A stretch of 64,000 nucleotides of DNA from a bacterium D16-56. Its GTDB lineage: Bacteria; Bacillota; Clostridia; Lachnospirales; Lachnospiraceae. The notes under the pieces were generated by a model. The model searched no databases. It worked only from the letters and a program-made list of their open reading frames with translations, and was not told the origin of the DNA. A program made the position numbers and the translations under genes. Positions 1 through 8,618 of the stretch are shown here, one piece after another (position 1 is the first letter of the stretch; each line of letters begins with the position of its first letter). The stretch lies in contig RAYY01000013.1 of assembly GCA_003611875.1 (NCBI GenBank), forward strand, positions 41,237-105,236, written 5' to 3'.

Positions 1-670
1 GCAGCGTTTCTGCCATCCCGGCACATCCCGCAAGCACCCCTAATTGTCCGGCATCACTCAATGCATGGGCCAGCGCCGCCATATCGTCATCCGTTTTCGC
101 ATCATATACTGCGATTTCTGGTTTTCCAACTCCCGCCATTTCTCCACCTGTCATCACAATTCCATCTGACACCACTCGCACCGATACTTTACTCTGTGCA
201 GCAATCATCTTAGGAATTTCCGAACATGTTACCGGTTCAAATGGATCTTTTCCAAATACGCTTTCCTGCACAGGAATTCCGTCTATGTAATGTATCCCAT
301 TTTGTGTTGTTCTTCCCATTTTTGGAAATGCCGGAAGAAAATGAAGAACCTGACATCCACTTCCATCTAATACTGCAGTCAATTCACTTCCTATATTTCC
401 TCTTAATGCAGAATCTGTCTTTTTATAAATATAAGGGATCCCTGCTTCTCTGGCATTCTTCGTGATATGATATACTTTCCGATATGCGTCCTGGCTGGAA
501 ATATGCCGCGTCTCCGCGTCCATCACCAACACGGATACTTGCTCTGACGTACAAGTGAAATCGTAGTGTTCATCCCTGATTACGCGAACTTCTGCGCCGC
601 TTTCCGCGAATTTTACACCCGTGTCCAGTGCGCCAGTAAAATCATCTGCGATAATCAACAGTCTGACCAT
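1..670 (-). CDS. Four-carbon acid sugar kinase (DUF1537 / OtnK-like), 5' part only
   Basis: The reading frame runs from ATG at 670 (GGAGG just upstream) off the left edge, so about 223 N-terminal residues are present. The start MVRLLIIADDFTGALDTG carries the ADDFTGA.D.G signature of the DUF1537 four-carbon acid sugar kinase family. Further on, KKTDSALRGN and the FLPAFP.MGR.T segment match the same family. Members phosphorylate C4 acids such as erythronate, threonate or 3-oxo-tetronate for catabolism in the cytosol. The gene is divergent from the PrpR_N-type regulator at 950, so it is probably the first gene of that regulator's target operon; that link is inferred from position. The C-terminal nucleotide-binding half is outside the window. 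Confidence 0.88.
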   Translation of the reverse strand, partial: MVRLLIIADDFTGALDTGVKFAESGAEVRVIRDEHYDFTCTSEQVSVLVMDAETRHISSQDAYRKVYHITKNAREAGIPYIYKKTDSALRGNIGSELTAVLDGSGCQVLHFLPAFPKMGRTTQNGIHYIDGIPVQESVFGKDPFEPVTCSEIPKMIAAQSKVSVRVVSDGIVMTGGEMAGVGKPEIAVYDAKTDDDMAALAHALSDAGQLGVLAGCAGMAETL

Positions 671-711
671 TCTATTCCTCCATTTCATCACTCTTTATGA
701 ATGTTCTATTT

Positions 712-823
712 TGAAACACTTTTCTTTGTTTCTTTTTGACTCAACTTTCTTTTGTTTCATTTTATCTATATTTCTTCATTTTTTCAATCCCTTTTTAGAA
801 GCATTTAGTTTCAATATGAAACT
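712..823. promoter_or_regulatory. Cluster of TGAAAC/GTTTCA half-sites, including a perfect palindrome
   Basis: The AT-rich divergent region between the DUF1537 kinase and the PrpR_N regulator contains TGAAAC at 712-717, GTTTCA at 754-759 and a perfect 17-nt palindrome, AGTTTCAATATGAAACT, at 807-823. Repeated half-sites between a regulator and its divergent target suggest operators for that regulator. I saw no convincing -24/-12 sigma-54 promoter here. Confidence 0.45.
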
Positions 824-949
824 TTTTTGATTTTTCTAGACTTTTTATTTTCATTTTGATACAATATTTAAATCAGATTGCAGATCATTAACCAAACTTT
901 ATGGACAATGGATGAATTATATTTTTTTGTAAAACAGAAGGGAGCTTTT

Positions 950-2815
950 ATGGAACAAAATCATATTTTAGAAAACAAAAACCGTTCTCCCAGACCCATT
1001 CGCATTCTTGGCATCGCACCTTATAAAGGCATGAAGGCTATTATGCAGGGACTTGCTGCAGAGCGGGATGATATCGATTTGGATGTATTTATAGGTGATT
1101 TGGAGCAAGGAGTAGAAATCGCTCAACGCAATATTCACAGTAATTATGATATTATTATTTCTCGCGGAGGGACTGCTGAATTAATCAATCAAATCACCCA
1201 TATTCCTGTTATTGAGGTGGCATTATCCGTCTATGACATTCTGCGTGCTATCAAGCTGGCACAAAATTATGCCGATCGCTATGCTATCATGGGCTTTCCA
1301 GGAATAACGGAAAATGCTCATCTTCTCTGCGATCTGTTACAATATAAAATAGACATTTTTACGATCCACAGCCAGGAGGAGGTACAAAAAACCTTAAAAG
1401 AATTAAAAAGACAGGGATATCGCATGGTTCTCTGTGATATGATCACAAATACTACGGCCAAACGTTTAGGTATGAACGCTATCCTGATTACATCCGGTAC
1501 CGAAAGTATCTCTGCCGCCTTTGATCAGGCAGTTAAACTAAGCACCAGTTATGCTTCCATTAAAGCAGAAAACAATTTTTTCAGCGATATCCTTCGGAAC
1601 AGCTCCCACTATACCCTTGTTCTGAGACAGGATGGAGAAATATTTTTCTCCTCTTTTGAGGATGCTCACACTTTTTCACTGCTCAACGTATTGAAAAAAG
1701 AGCTTACTAATGTCTTAAACGGCACTACGCTCAAATTTTTCAGAAACGTCGATGGCACCTTATATTCTTTTACCTGTTGTTCCATATCACTTATGGACCG
1801 ATCCTATGGTGTTTTTTACTTTACATCCAGCCCCGTTCCTCTTGCCACGAGTAAATACGGGATTCGATATTCAAATCAGCAAGAAGCTGAGGATCAATTT
1901 TTTAACAGCTTTTATAGCATTACCAGCTCTGCCGGCAATTTACAGGCAACGATCAATAATATTGACCAGACAGCATTTCCGATCATGCTGTCCGGAGAAT
2001 CCGGTTCCGGCAAGACACAGGCGGCACGAATCATTTATTCCAAAAGCCAGTTCCGCGGCAACCCACTGATTAGCATTGACTGCTCTTTGATCAATGATAA
2101 AAGCTGGAATTTTATTACCAATCATTACAATTCACCGTTTAACGACAACAACAATACAATCTATTTAAGCGATATCACAGCACTGCCTGAAAATCGGCTC
2201 CGTCAGCTTCTGTCCATTATTATTGATACCGGACTATGCAGGCGAAATCGAGTCATCCTCTCCTGCAGCTTCCAGGCTGGCCATGGCATACCATCAAAAG
2301 CAATGGAATTCGTCAATCAACTTTCCTGTATCACCGTGCACCTTTCTCCTTTGAGGGATTTGATTAACGAAATTCCCACACTTTCCAGCCTGTATTTAAA
2401 TACCATCAACTTTTCCATGACTAACCAGATCATTGGCTTTGAACCAGAAGCCATGGAACTCTTGAAACAGTATGACTGGCCCTACAACTATACACAATTT
2501 AAACGCGTTCTTAACGAACTAGCTCTGATTACGACTACCCCGTACATCCAGGCAAACCATGTAGCGACCTTGTTGGAAAAAGAACGGAGTACATTTACTT
2601 CCTCCATAATTAAAAGCAAAAAATCAGAAGCAGACCAGAATGTAAACACATCCGCATCTGCTTCCGACATTTATCCTATTAATTTAAATCGCACACTGGA
2701 AGAAATTACAAATGAAATTATTCACCTGACATTAGAAAGAAACGGCGGCAACCAGAGTGCCGCAGCCAAAAAGCTGGGAATTGGACGCACAACATTATGG
2801 CGCTATCTGAAATAG
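950..2815 (+). CDS. PrpR_N-type AAA+/Fis transcriptional regulator lacking GAFTGA
   Basis: The ATG at 950 is chosen because GGGAG lies just upstream; a TTG-initiated extension to 878 has no such site. The 621-aa protein has an N-terminal PrpR_N-like sensor (about residues 15-190, with SRGGTAELI and ITSGTESI), a linker, and an AAA+ domain with Walker A SGESGSGKT near residue 348. It ends in a Fis-type helix-turn-helix (GGNQSAAAKKLGIGRTTLW). This is the layout of sigma-54 activators that sense organic acids. The sigma-54-contact loop GAFTGA is not visible: the region after Walker A reads HYNSPFNDNNNTIYLSD. The protein may therefore act as a degenerate, sigma-70-type regulator, probably of the divergent sugar-acid kinase operon. 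Confidence 0.85.
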   Translation: MEQNHILENKNRSPRPIRILGIAPYKGMKAIMQGLAAERDDIDLDVFIGDLEQGVEIAQRNIHSNYDIIISRGGTAELINQITHIPVIEVALSVYDILRAIKLAQNYADRYAIMGFPGITENAHLLCDLLQYKIDIFTIHSQEEVQKTLKELKRQGYRMVLCDMITNTTAKRLGMNAILITSGTESISAAFDQAVKLSTSYASIKAENNFFSDILRNSSHYTLVLRQDGEIFFSSFEDAHTFSLLNVLKKELTNVLNGTTLKFFRNVDGTLYSFTCCSISLMDRSYGVFYFTSSPVPLATSKYGIRYSNQQEAEDQFFNSFYSITSSAGNLQATINNIDQTAFPIMLSGESGSGKTQAARIIYSKSQFRGNPLISIDCSLINDKSWNFITNHYNSPFNDNNNTIYLSDITALPENRLRQLLSIIIDTGLCRRNRVILSCSFQAGHGIPSKAMEFVNQLSCITVHLSPLRDLINEIPTLSSLYLNTINFSMTNQIIGFEPEAMELLKQYDWPYNYTQFKRVLNELALITTTPYIQANHVATLLEKERSTFTSSIIKSKKSEADQNVNTSASASDIYPINLNRTLEEITNEIIHLTLERNGGNQSAAAKKLGIGRTTLWRYLK

Positions 2816-2950
2816 AATATCTTCTACGATCGGGGACCCATTGTTTTCCTACCCCGACCGATCCAGGTTGCACAGAACAGCCGGGTTATTCCACGCAAAC
2901 TGATCATGCTTAAAATAAAAAAGCTGGAAAAAAATGTATAAAAATACCAG

Positions 2951-2979
2951 TTGACATTTCAGACAATAACGTTTACAAT
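2951..2979 (+). promoter_or_regulatory. Sigma-70-type promoter of the T-box operon
   Basis: The -35 box TTGACA (2951-2956) is followed by a 17-nt spacer and the -10 box TACAAT (2974-2979). It lies immediately upstream of the T-box leader and is oriented towards it. Confidence 0.75.
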
Positions 2980-2983
2980 AGCC

Positions 2984-3247
2984 CTAAACCAGAGAAGAGG
3001 AAGTTACGCTTTTATACGATCTCCAGAGAGTCCGGGATGGTGTGAGCCGGATGATGCCAGTGAAAGCGAGTGGGCCTCTGAGGGCAAGATGAACGGTTTT
3101 TCCCAGTAGTTGCGACGCAGGGCCGGCGTTATCAGGCCAGGGATGTGATGGCATCCTGTCAGAGTGGGCATACATAGGTATGTCAATTAAGGTGGCACCG
3201 CAGGTCTATTACCTGTCCTTGAAGATTACTTCAAGGGCAGTTTTTTA
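2984..3247 (+). ncRNA. T-box riboswitch leader with intrinsic terminator
   Basis: The leader carries the AG-bulge motif AGAGAG and a distal stem-loop CCGG...GGTGTGAG...CCGG near 3025-3055. The invariant T-box GGTGGCACCGC is at 3191-3201. A terminator follows: CTGTCCTTGAAG (3213-3224) pairs with CTTCAAGGGCAG (3229-3240) and runs into TTTTTT. Uncharged tRNA would stabilise the antiterminator and switch on the downstream TIGR04076, aldo/keto reductase and NhaC genes. AAACC/GGTTT pairing may close stem I, but I could not fix the specifier codon by eye, so the amino acid is not assigned. Confidence 0.88.
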
Positions 3248-3299
3248 TTGCAGTGAAAGTCTCATCGCCGAAGGCGATTTAAAATCAAGGAGGAAATCC

Positions 3300-3662
3300 A
3301 TGGATGATCATTTTACACTATACGACTTAAAAGTAGAAGTCACTGCCTCAGACCGTCCGATGGTCTGCAGCCACAAGGAGGGCGATTATTTTCTGGTAGA
3401 AGGGGAAAACCTGGTATTCCCTCAGACCCACTCTTTTTCCATGTATGCATTAAGCGCATTGCTGCCGCTGCTTCCTGCCAAACAGCGCCCCCTGGATGAA
3501 AATGACTGGATGCTCTCAGACAGCCTGATTGCATGTCCGGATCCCAACTGCGGCGCCCGATTTAAAATCACAAGAATCGGAAAGCGCACACTAAAGCATG
3601 GAGACTGTACCGTTGTCCCCATAAATCATCATACAGGCCATACAGCAAATCGCCATGAATAA
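3300..3662 (+). CDS. TIGR04076 family small protein
   Basis: The start is ATG 3300, with AAGGAGG eight bases upstream; a longer frame from 3180 would run through the T-box terminator and is rejected. The 120-aa protein resembles the TIGR04076 family, which has an N-terminal segment like DLKVEV and a C-terminal pair of cysteines, here CPDPNCGARFKI. The family has no established biochemical function known to me. It is the first gene of the T-box operon, 66 nt before the aldo/keto reductase. Confidence 0.7.
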   Translation: MDDHFTLYDLKVEVTASDRPMVCSHKEGDYFLVEGENLVFPQTHSFSMYALSALLPLLPAKQRPLDENDWMLSDSLIACPDPNCGARFKITRIGKRTLKHGDCTVVPINHHTGHTANRHE

Positions 3663-3728
3663 AAGCCCGCGTCCATGGCCCTTGGCGAAAAAATATTCAA
3701 ACGAAAATACAAGTAGGAGGAACCAGAA

Positions 3729-4796
3729 ATGCTCAATCAAATAAATTCATCAACCATCACATTAGACAATGGATACACCTTCAGCCGGGTCATCAACGGC
3801 TGCTGGCAGCTTTCCGCAGAGCACTGTCTGAAGGGAAGCCTGGATCTTGACGACGCAGTAAAAGCCTTTCATATGCTGAAGGAACGGGGCCTGACCACCT
3901 TTGACTGTGCAGATATCTATACCGGTGTGGAGGATATTCTGGGCCGTTTTGTTCTGGAGCTTAAGGAAATGGGCGGCTATTCCCATGACGACATTCAAAT
4001 CCACACAAAATATGTACCGGATTTAAATCTGTTAGACCAGGTAAATCTTGCCTATACAGAAAAAATCATTGACCGCAGCCTTCTGCGCCTTCACAGGGAC
4101 TGTCTGGATCTGGTTCAGTTCCACTGGTGGGACTATGAGGTTCCAGGAATGCTGGAAACGGCTTTTGATCTGATAAAGCTTCAGGAAAAGGGAAAAATCC
4201 GAAACATCGCCATGTGCAATTTTGATACAGAGCATTTAAAAATCATGACAGACGCAGGGATCCCGGCAGTATCCAACCAGACACAATATTCCTTATTTGA
4301 CAGACGCCCGGAAAAGTCCCTTCTGCCCTACTCAAGAGAGCATGACATTTACTGCTTTTGCTACGGCTCCCTTGCCGGAGGCTTTTTATCTGACCGCTGG
4401 ATCGGCATAAAGCGGGAGGATTTTGAACCAGAAACCAGATCCCATGTAAAATATCTGCAGATTATTGAGGACTCCCTTGGATGGGATGGCTTCCAAAGCC
4501 TTCTGCTTTTGCTGAAAGAGATCGCCGACACCCATCAGGTCAGTATTTCCGATGTGGCTGTCAAATATATTTTAGACCAGCCAGGCGTAGGCGCTGTAAT
4601 GGTAGGCTGCAGAAACAGCAGGCATGTGGAGGACAATGTAAGAATCAGCACCTTACAGCTGACCCAGGAGGAAACCCAGCGTCTCCATTCCTTTGTGGGA
4701 CAATATCCCACGCCGGAAGGCGAACCCTTTACCTTAGAGAGAACTCCTGGATCCCGATACCGCAATATTATGAAAATGAATTTGAACAAAGCTTAG
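3729..4796 (+). CDS. Aldo/keto reductase
   Basis: A 355-aa TIM-barrel NAD(P)H-dependent oxidoreductase. The family tetrad is visible: Asp and Tyr in DCADIYTG (about residues 58-65), Lys in IHTKYV (about 92) and His in QFHWW (about 131). The cofactor-binding end has the usual GAVMVGCRNSRHVEDN segment. It starts with GGAGG upstream and sits second in the T-box operon, 16 nt before the NhaC gene. Tandem T-box control suggests a role linked to an amino acid or its keto/aldehyde derivative. The substrate cannot be read from the sequence. Confidence 0.9.
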   Translation: MLNQINSSTITLDNGYTFSRVINGCWQLSAEHCLKGSLDLDDAVKAFHMLKERGLTTFDCADIYTGVEDILGRFVLELKEMGGYSHDDIQIHTKYVPDLNLLDQVNLAYTEKIIDRSLLRLHRDCLDLVQFHWWDYEVPGMLETAFDLIKLQEKGKIRNIAMCNFDTEHLKIMTDAGIPAVSNQTQYSLFDRRPEKSLLPYSREHDIYCFCYGSLAGGFLSDRWIGIKREDFEPETRSHVKYLQIIEDSLGWDGFQSLLLLLKEIADTHQVSISDVAVKYILDQPGVGAVMVGCRNSRHVEDNVRISTLQLTQEETQRLHSFVGQYPTPEGEPFTLERTPGSRYRNIMKMNLNKA

Positions 4797-4812
4797 AAAG
4801 AGAGGACCTGTC

Positions 4813-6195
4813 ATGGAAGCAAGACAAAACCTACTGACCTTTCGAGGGGGAATCCTTTTCTCCTTGATTCCCCTATTGATTTATGTATTCTTCTGCGTGG
4901 TATTATTTATTTGCTTTAAAGCATTTAATATGGAAGCCCTGGCTGTGGGAGGATTTCTGGCTCTGCTGGCAGGAGGCTTATTCTGCACCAGCTACAAGGC
5001 CTTCTGGGACAGCGTGATCAAGGGAATCTCCTCCATCACATCGGTTTCTGTGGTCATCATCCTGCTGTTGGTGGGAATGTTCAGCCAGCTCATCAAGACC
5101 TGCGGCCTGTCAGGCGGTTTTGTCTGGATTGCCAACACCCTGGGCATTCATGGCGGATTTTTTGCAGCCTTTACCTTTCTTGCCACTTGTATTGTATCCA
5201 CTGCCACCGGTTCTTCTATCGGAACCATGTTTATCGCATTTCCCATATTTTATCCGGCAGGCATGATCCTTGGGGCCAATGAAATGTTCATGGCAGGCAG
5301 TATTGTATCCGGCGCAATCTTTGGCGACAACCTGGCTCCGATTTCTGACACCACCATTGCCTCTGCGTCCACACAGCAGTTTGCAGACGGACATCCGGCA
5401 GATATCGGCGGCGTTGTGTCCAGCCGCCTTCCGTACTCTGCTGTTGCCGGTCTGATTACCATTGTCATCTTTGCCCTGTTCGGTGGTATGGGGGGAACCT
5501 TCCAGGGCGGAGAGATCGACGCAGCGGCAAATCCCATGTCCCTCATCATGCTCATTCCGGTTGTGGTCATGCTGACCGTGTCCACCAAAACAAGAAATAT
5601 TTATGCCGGGATCCTGGCAGGGCTGAGCCTGGGCACCGCAGTGGGCCTGATTGCCGGTCTGTTTCCCTTCAGCGCTGTCTTTGCCAATGATGCCGCCAAC
5701 AACGCTGCCACTGGTTTTTTAATTGATGGGGTCAACAGTATCCTCCCCACCTGCGCCCTGGTCCTTTCCGTGTTCGGAATCATGGGTGTTTTAAATGATT
5801 CCGGAATGCTGGCCCGGATTGCAGACAAAATATTAGACAGCAAAATGGGGCAGACCTCCCAGGGGGCAGAGCTGATCTGTATGGCCGGCGTCTCCCTGAC
5901 CACCATCCTGTTAGGCGGCGTCACCAGCGCCTCCATTCTGACCTTCGGGCCAATCCTCAACAGGATCGGCGCTGCCAGAAATATCCACCCATACAGGCGG
6001 GCTAATTTACTGGACGGAACTGCCAACAGCCTGCCGGCCATTATTCCCTTTATGAGCGTATTTGTGTTTATTGGATCCGCCTTGACCGGATTATCCCCGG
6101 TGGTGGTGGCAGGCGGCTCCTTGTATGGATTTGTCCTGTTCGCCGTGTTTTTGGTTTCTGTCCTTACAGGATGGGGCCGGAGACCGGAAAGCTAA
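4813..6195 (+). CDS. NhaC-family Na+/H+ antiporter-like transporter
   Basis: A 460-aa polytopic membrane protein with about ten or more hydrophobic segments and NhaC-superfamily features. These include ATGSSIGTMFIAFPIFYP and the discontinuous-helix region GAIFGDNLAPISDTTIASA. NhaC-type proteins exchange Na+ and H+, but members placed behind T-box leaders are thought to be amino-acid transporters (established comparative-genomics idea; tyrosine for YheL-like members). Being last in this T-box operon supports amino-acid uptake. It converges on the carrier at 6270. Confidence 0.85.
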   Translation: MEARQNLLTFRGGILFSLIPLLIYVFFCVVLFICFKAFNMEALAVGGFLALLAGGLFCTSYKAFWDSVIKGISSITSVSVVIILLLVGMFSQLIKTCGLSGGFVWIANTLGIHGGFFAAFTFLATCIVSTATGSSIGTMFIAFPIFYPAGMILGANEMFMAGSIVSGAIFGDNLAPISDTTIASASTQQFADGHPADIGGVVSSRLPYSAVAGLITIVIFALFGGMGGTFQGGEIDAAANPMSLIMLIPVVVMLTVSTKTRNIYAGILAGLSLGTAVGLIAGLFPFSAVFANDAANNAATGFLIDGVNSILPTCALVLSVFGIMGVLNDSGMLARIADKILDSKMGQTSQGAELICMAGVSLTTILLGGVTSASILTFGPILNRIGAARNIHPYRRANLLDGTANSLPAIIPFMSVFVFIGSALTGLSPVVVAGGSLYGFVLFAVFLVSVLTGWGRRPES

Positions 6196-6269
6196 GTGTC
6201 CCATGAGCTCTGGCTTTCCCCAAAACCGGTCCATCCTGCTGTATTTTTACCGCACTTATAAGCTGTTCC

Positions 6270-7565
6270 TTACAGCACAAAGGACAAGATCAGATTAAAC
6301 GCCACAGAAGACAGCACACTTACCGGAACTGCCACAAACAGCAGCTTGGGAAACATTTCATTTCTCTCCTCCTCTGTGCTGCAGGAGCCAAGTACCAGGC
6401 TTCCGCCAGAGGAAAATGGTGAGATTGCAGAGCTCTGAGCTCCAATAATAATACAGGCAAACAAAGTCAGCGGGTTGATTCCCGTAGTCCCGGCCAAGGT
6501 GGGCACCAAGGGGAACAATGCCGGACACACCACTCCCAAAGTACTGGAGAAAAAGCTCATAATGGCTCCAATGATACTGAAGGCAATGGGCACGATCCAT
6601 GTGGGCAGGCTGCTTCCGGCCCAGGCAGCCAAAAGGTCAATGGTTCCGGCCTCAATCGCCACATTGATCAGCATTCCCACACTGCAGATCATGATAATGG
6701 TATTCCACGGAACCTTGGCAATCACATCCTTCTGAGACGCCAGCCCAAAGAACATGGCAATCACAGAAAACAGCACTGCCACCAGCCCCACATCCATCTT
6801 ACTGTTAATAAACGTAATCGCCTCTGCCCCTGGCAGAATAATATGTAAAATGGGGAAGATCAAAACCACAATAATCATGGCAATCATCAGATACAGGTTG
6901 ATCCTTTGTTTGTCTGTAAATGCTTCCGGCCTTTCAAAGGTCACACCCTTGCCGATGCCGCGATTGCTCTTGGGAATATAGCGGAAGGCACCGATCAGCA
7001 GTAAGGAGAACAGCACACTCCCCACAAAAATCACTGCCGTGTAGGAAAATGCCACGTCGCCCAAACCGCCTTCCTCCATCAGCCCCCGAAAAATGATTCC
7101 GCTGCCGCTGGTCATAAAATTGGCCCCGGACAATGCGCCGCAGTTAATGGCTACCGCCCCTGTAAGCTGATCCATCCTGGCCTCTTTACAGATCAGGATG
7201 GTAATAGGAGCCATAAACGCCATTACCGTAAAAAATCCTGCCCCCAAAGCCGCGATTCCCGCACTGGCCAGATACAGGGCAAAGGGTAAAAGTCCAGGAA
7301 ATCTCCGGCAGGCATACAAAAGATATCGGGCCGTTTTCTCCAATGTCCCATTAACCAGGGCAAAATTATAGAACAGAGAAACAGAAAAAATCACAAACAT
7401 AGTACTGACCGGCCATCCGCCGATTACATCTTTCGTCTTCATTCCCAGGGCAAAGCAGCCGATTAGATAGGCAAAAACAATGGCAAAAAACCCTGTATTG
7501 AATTTTGTCTTATATCCTATGGCAACCGACAAGGCAATTGCCCCGATTATCAATGCACTCAGCAT
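6270..7565 (-). CDS. MatC/SLC13-like dicarboxylate carrier
   Basis: A 431-aa integral membrane protein with about eleven hydrophobic segments. The N-terminal part resembles the MatC_N (dicarboxylate carrier) family, and repeated motifs such as SGANFMTSGSGIIF and AQSSAISPFSSGGSLV match the SNT-type hairpins of Na+/carboxylate symporters. It lies 34 nt downstream of the DUF6282 hydrolase, so the two are probably one operon controlled by the divergent LysR gene. Likely job: uptake of the organic acid processed by that hydrolase (inferred). Confidence 0.78.
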   Translation of the reverse strand: MLSALIIGAIALSVAIGYKTKFNTGFFAIVFAYLIGCFALGMKTKDVIGGWPVSTMFVIFSVSLFYNFALVNGTLEKTARYLLYACRRFPGLLPFALYLASAGIAALGAGFFTVMAFMAPITILICKEARMDQLTGAVAINCGALSGANFMTSGSGIIFRGLMEEGGLGDVAFSYTAVIFVGSVLFSLLLIGAFRYIPKSNRGIGKGVTFERPEAFTDKQRINLYLMIAMIIVVLIFPILHIILPGAEAITFINSKMDVGLVAVLFSVIAMFFGLASQKDVIAKVPWNTIIMICSVGMLINVAIEAGTIDLLAAWAGSSLPTWIVPIAFSIIGAIMSFFSSTLGVVCPALFPLVPTLAGTTGINPLTLFACIIIGAQSSAISPFSSGGSLVLGSCSTEEERNEMFPKLLFVAVPVSVLSSVAFNLILSFVL

Positions 7566-7599
7566 AATTTCCTCCTACTGTTTTTCTCAATCCATTTCT

Positions 7600-8460
7600 T
7601 TACTCAATTCCCAAAAGACCTGCCTGGATATCATGGGTCATATATCGAAGCGCATCTTCCCCTACCCCATGATCCGAGAGATACTGCATATACTGCTCCA
7701 GGGCAATCTCCCAGTTGGGATTCTCCACCTGTCCGCCGTCTGTAGACACCATAACATTTTTATACCCGCATGCCTCCACAGCCTCCAGGTTCATGGGAAG
7801 ATTGCTCTTATATTTTCCTCCCCCCATGGGCTGAGCAAAGCAGTGCTCCAGAATCACATCATAATCCTTCACGATCCTCACCTGATCCTCCAGGCTCATC
7901 CCTACCATCCACCACTCCGGATGAGTCACCACCAGCTTTTTCACCCCGGCATCCCTGGCTGCCTCCACTACCCGGAAACACTCCTCCGGAGACACATGAC
8001 CGGTTCCCAATACTACGTCATAATCCTTTACCAGCCGAAAGATATCAGACAATTCCGGCACCACCTTTCCGTCCCGAACCACCTCCACACAGCCGGACGG
8101 ATCCTGATTCTGCTTCATCATATTGTTCCGCGCCGACTGGGTCGGAAGCCAGATCACCTTTGCCCCCAGCTTCAGCCCGCTCTCCACGGCCCAGGGATTA
8201 ATGCCGCCCATCTGACGGTTCATGGTAACACTGCCGAACATAGTAAAATCATTATCCCCCTGATGAACGATTTCATTATGCCGGTTGCATAAAAATGCCC
8301 GGTCAACCGTAGTCCCCTGGTGAGTTTTGATCACAATCGCCCTTGCCCCTGCCCGGATTCCCGCCTCCATCAGCTCAAAATCATCATATGCCCGATGTCG
8401 GATATCCGGATTAGAGTGAACATGCATGTCAATCACTCCCTGTAAAGATACTTTTCCCAT
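7600..8460 (-). CDS. DUF6282 metal-dependent hydrolase-like protein
   Basis: A 286-aa protein starting MGKVSLQGVIDMHVHSNPD. The HVHSNPD metal-ligand motif near the N-terminus is typical of amidohydrolase-type TIM barrels. Later histidines in VIKTHQG, LGTGHVSPEE and VTHPEW are candidate metal ligands. The family (DUF6282) has no defined substrate that I know of. GGAAAGAAG lies just upstream of the start. It is first in a two-gene operon with the MatC-like carrier and is divergent from the LysR regulator. Confidence 0.72.
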   Translation of the reverse strand: MGKVSLQGVIDMHVHSNPDIRHRAYDDFELMEAGIRAGARAIVIKTHQGTTVDRAFLCNRHNEIVHQGDNDFTMFGSVTMNRQMGGINPWAVESGLKLGAKVIWLPTQSARNNMMKQNQDPSGCVEVVRDGKVVPELSDIFRLVKDYDVVLGTGHVSPEECFRVVEAARDAGVKKLVVTHPEWWMVGMSLEDQVRIVKDYDVILEHCFAQPMGGGKYKSNLPMNLEAVEACGYKNVMVSTDGGQVENPNWEIALEQYMQYLSDHGVGEDALRYMTHDIQAGLLGIE

Positions 8461-8618
8461 TTCTTCCTTTCTCCTTTACAATTTTCTGACAAACACCGGT
8501 TTTTGTCTTGTATTTTACGTATGAATATCATATAATAAATCAGAGATTGATGAAACTGAAAATACTTTATATACTCCATCGGAAAAACCGATAGCAAAAG
8601 AAAAGGAGATTACCAGAC

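Noticed and set aside
2828..2860. Terminator after the PrpR_N regulator
   Set aside because: TCGGGG/CCCCGA can pair, but the loop is long and no T-tract follows, so the evidence is too weak to list.
3180..3299. N-terminal extension of the TIGR04076 gene
   Set aside because: The extension overlaps the T-box and its terminator, and the ATG at 3300 has the better ribosome-binding site.
7480..8292. Long plus-strand frame across the carrier and hydrolase genes
   Set aside because: It is antisense to two well-supported genes, has no ribosome-binding site and shows no family features.
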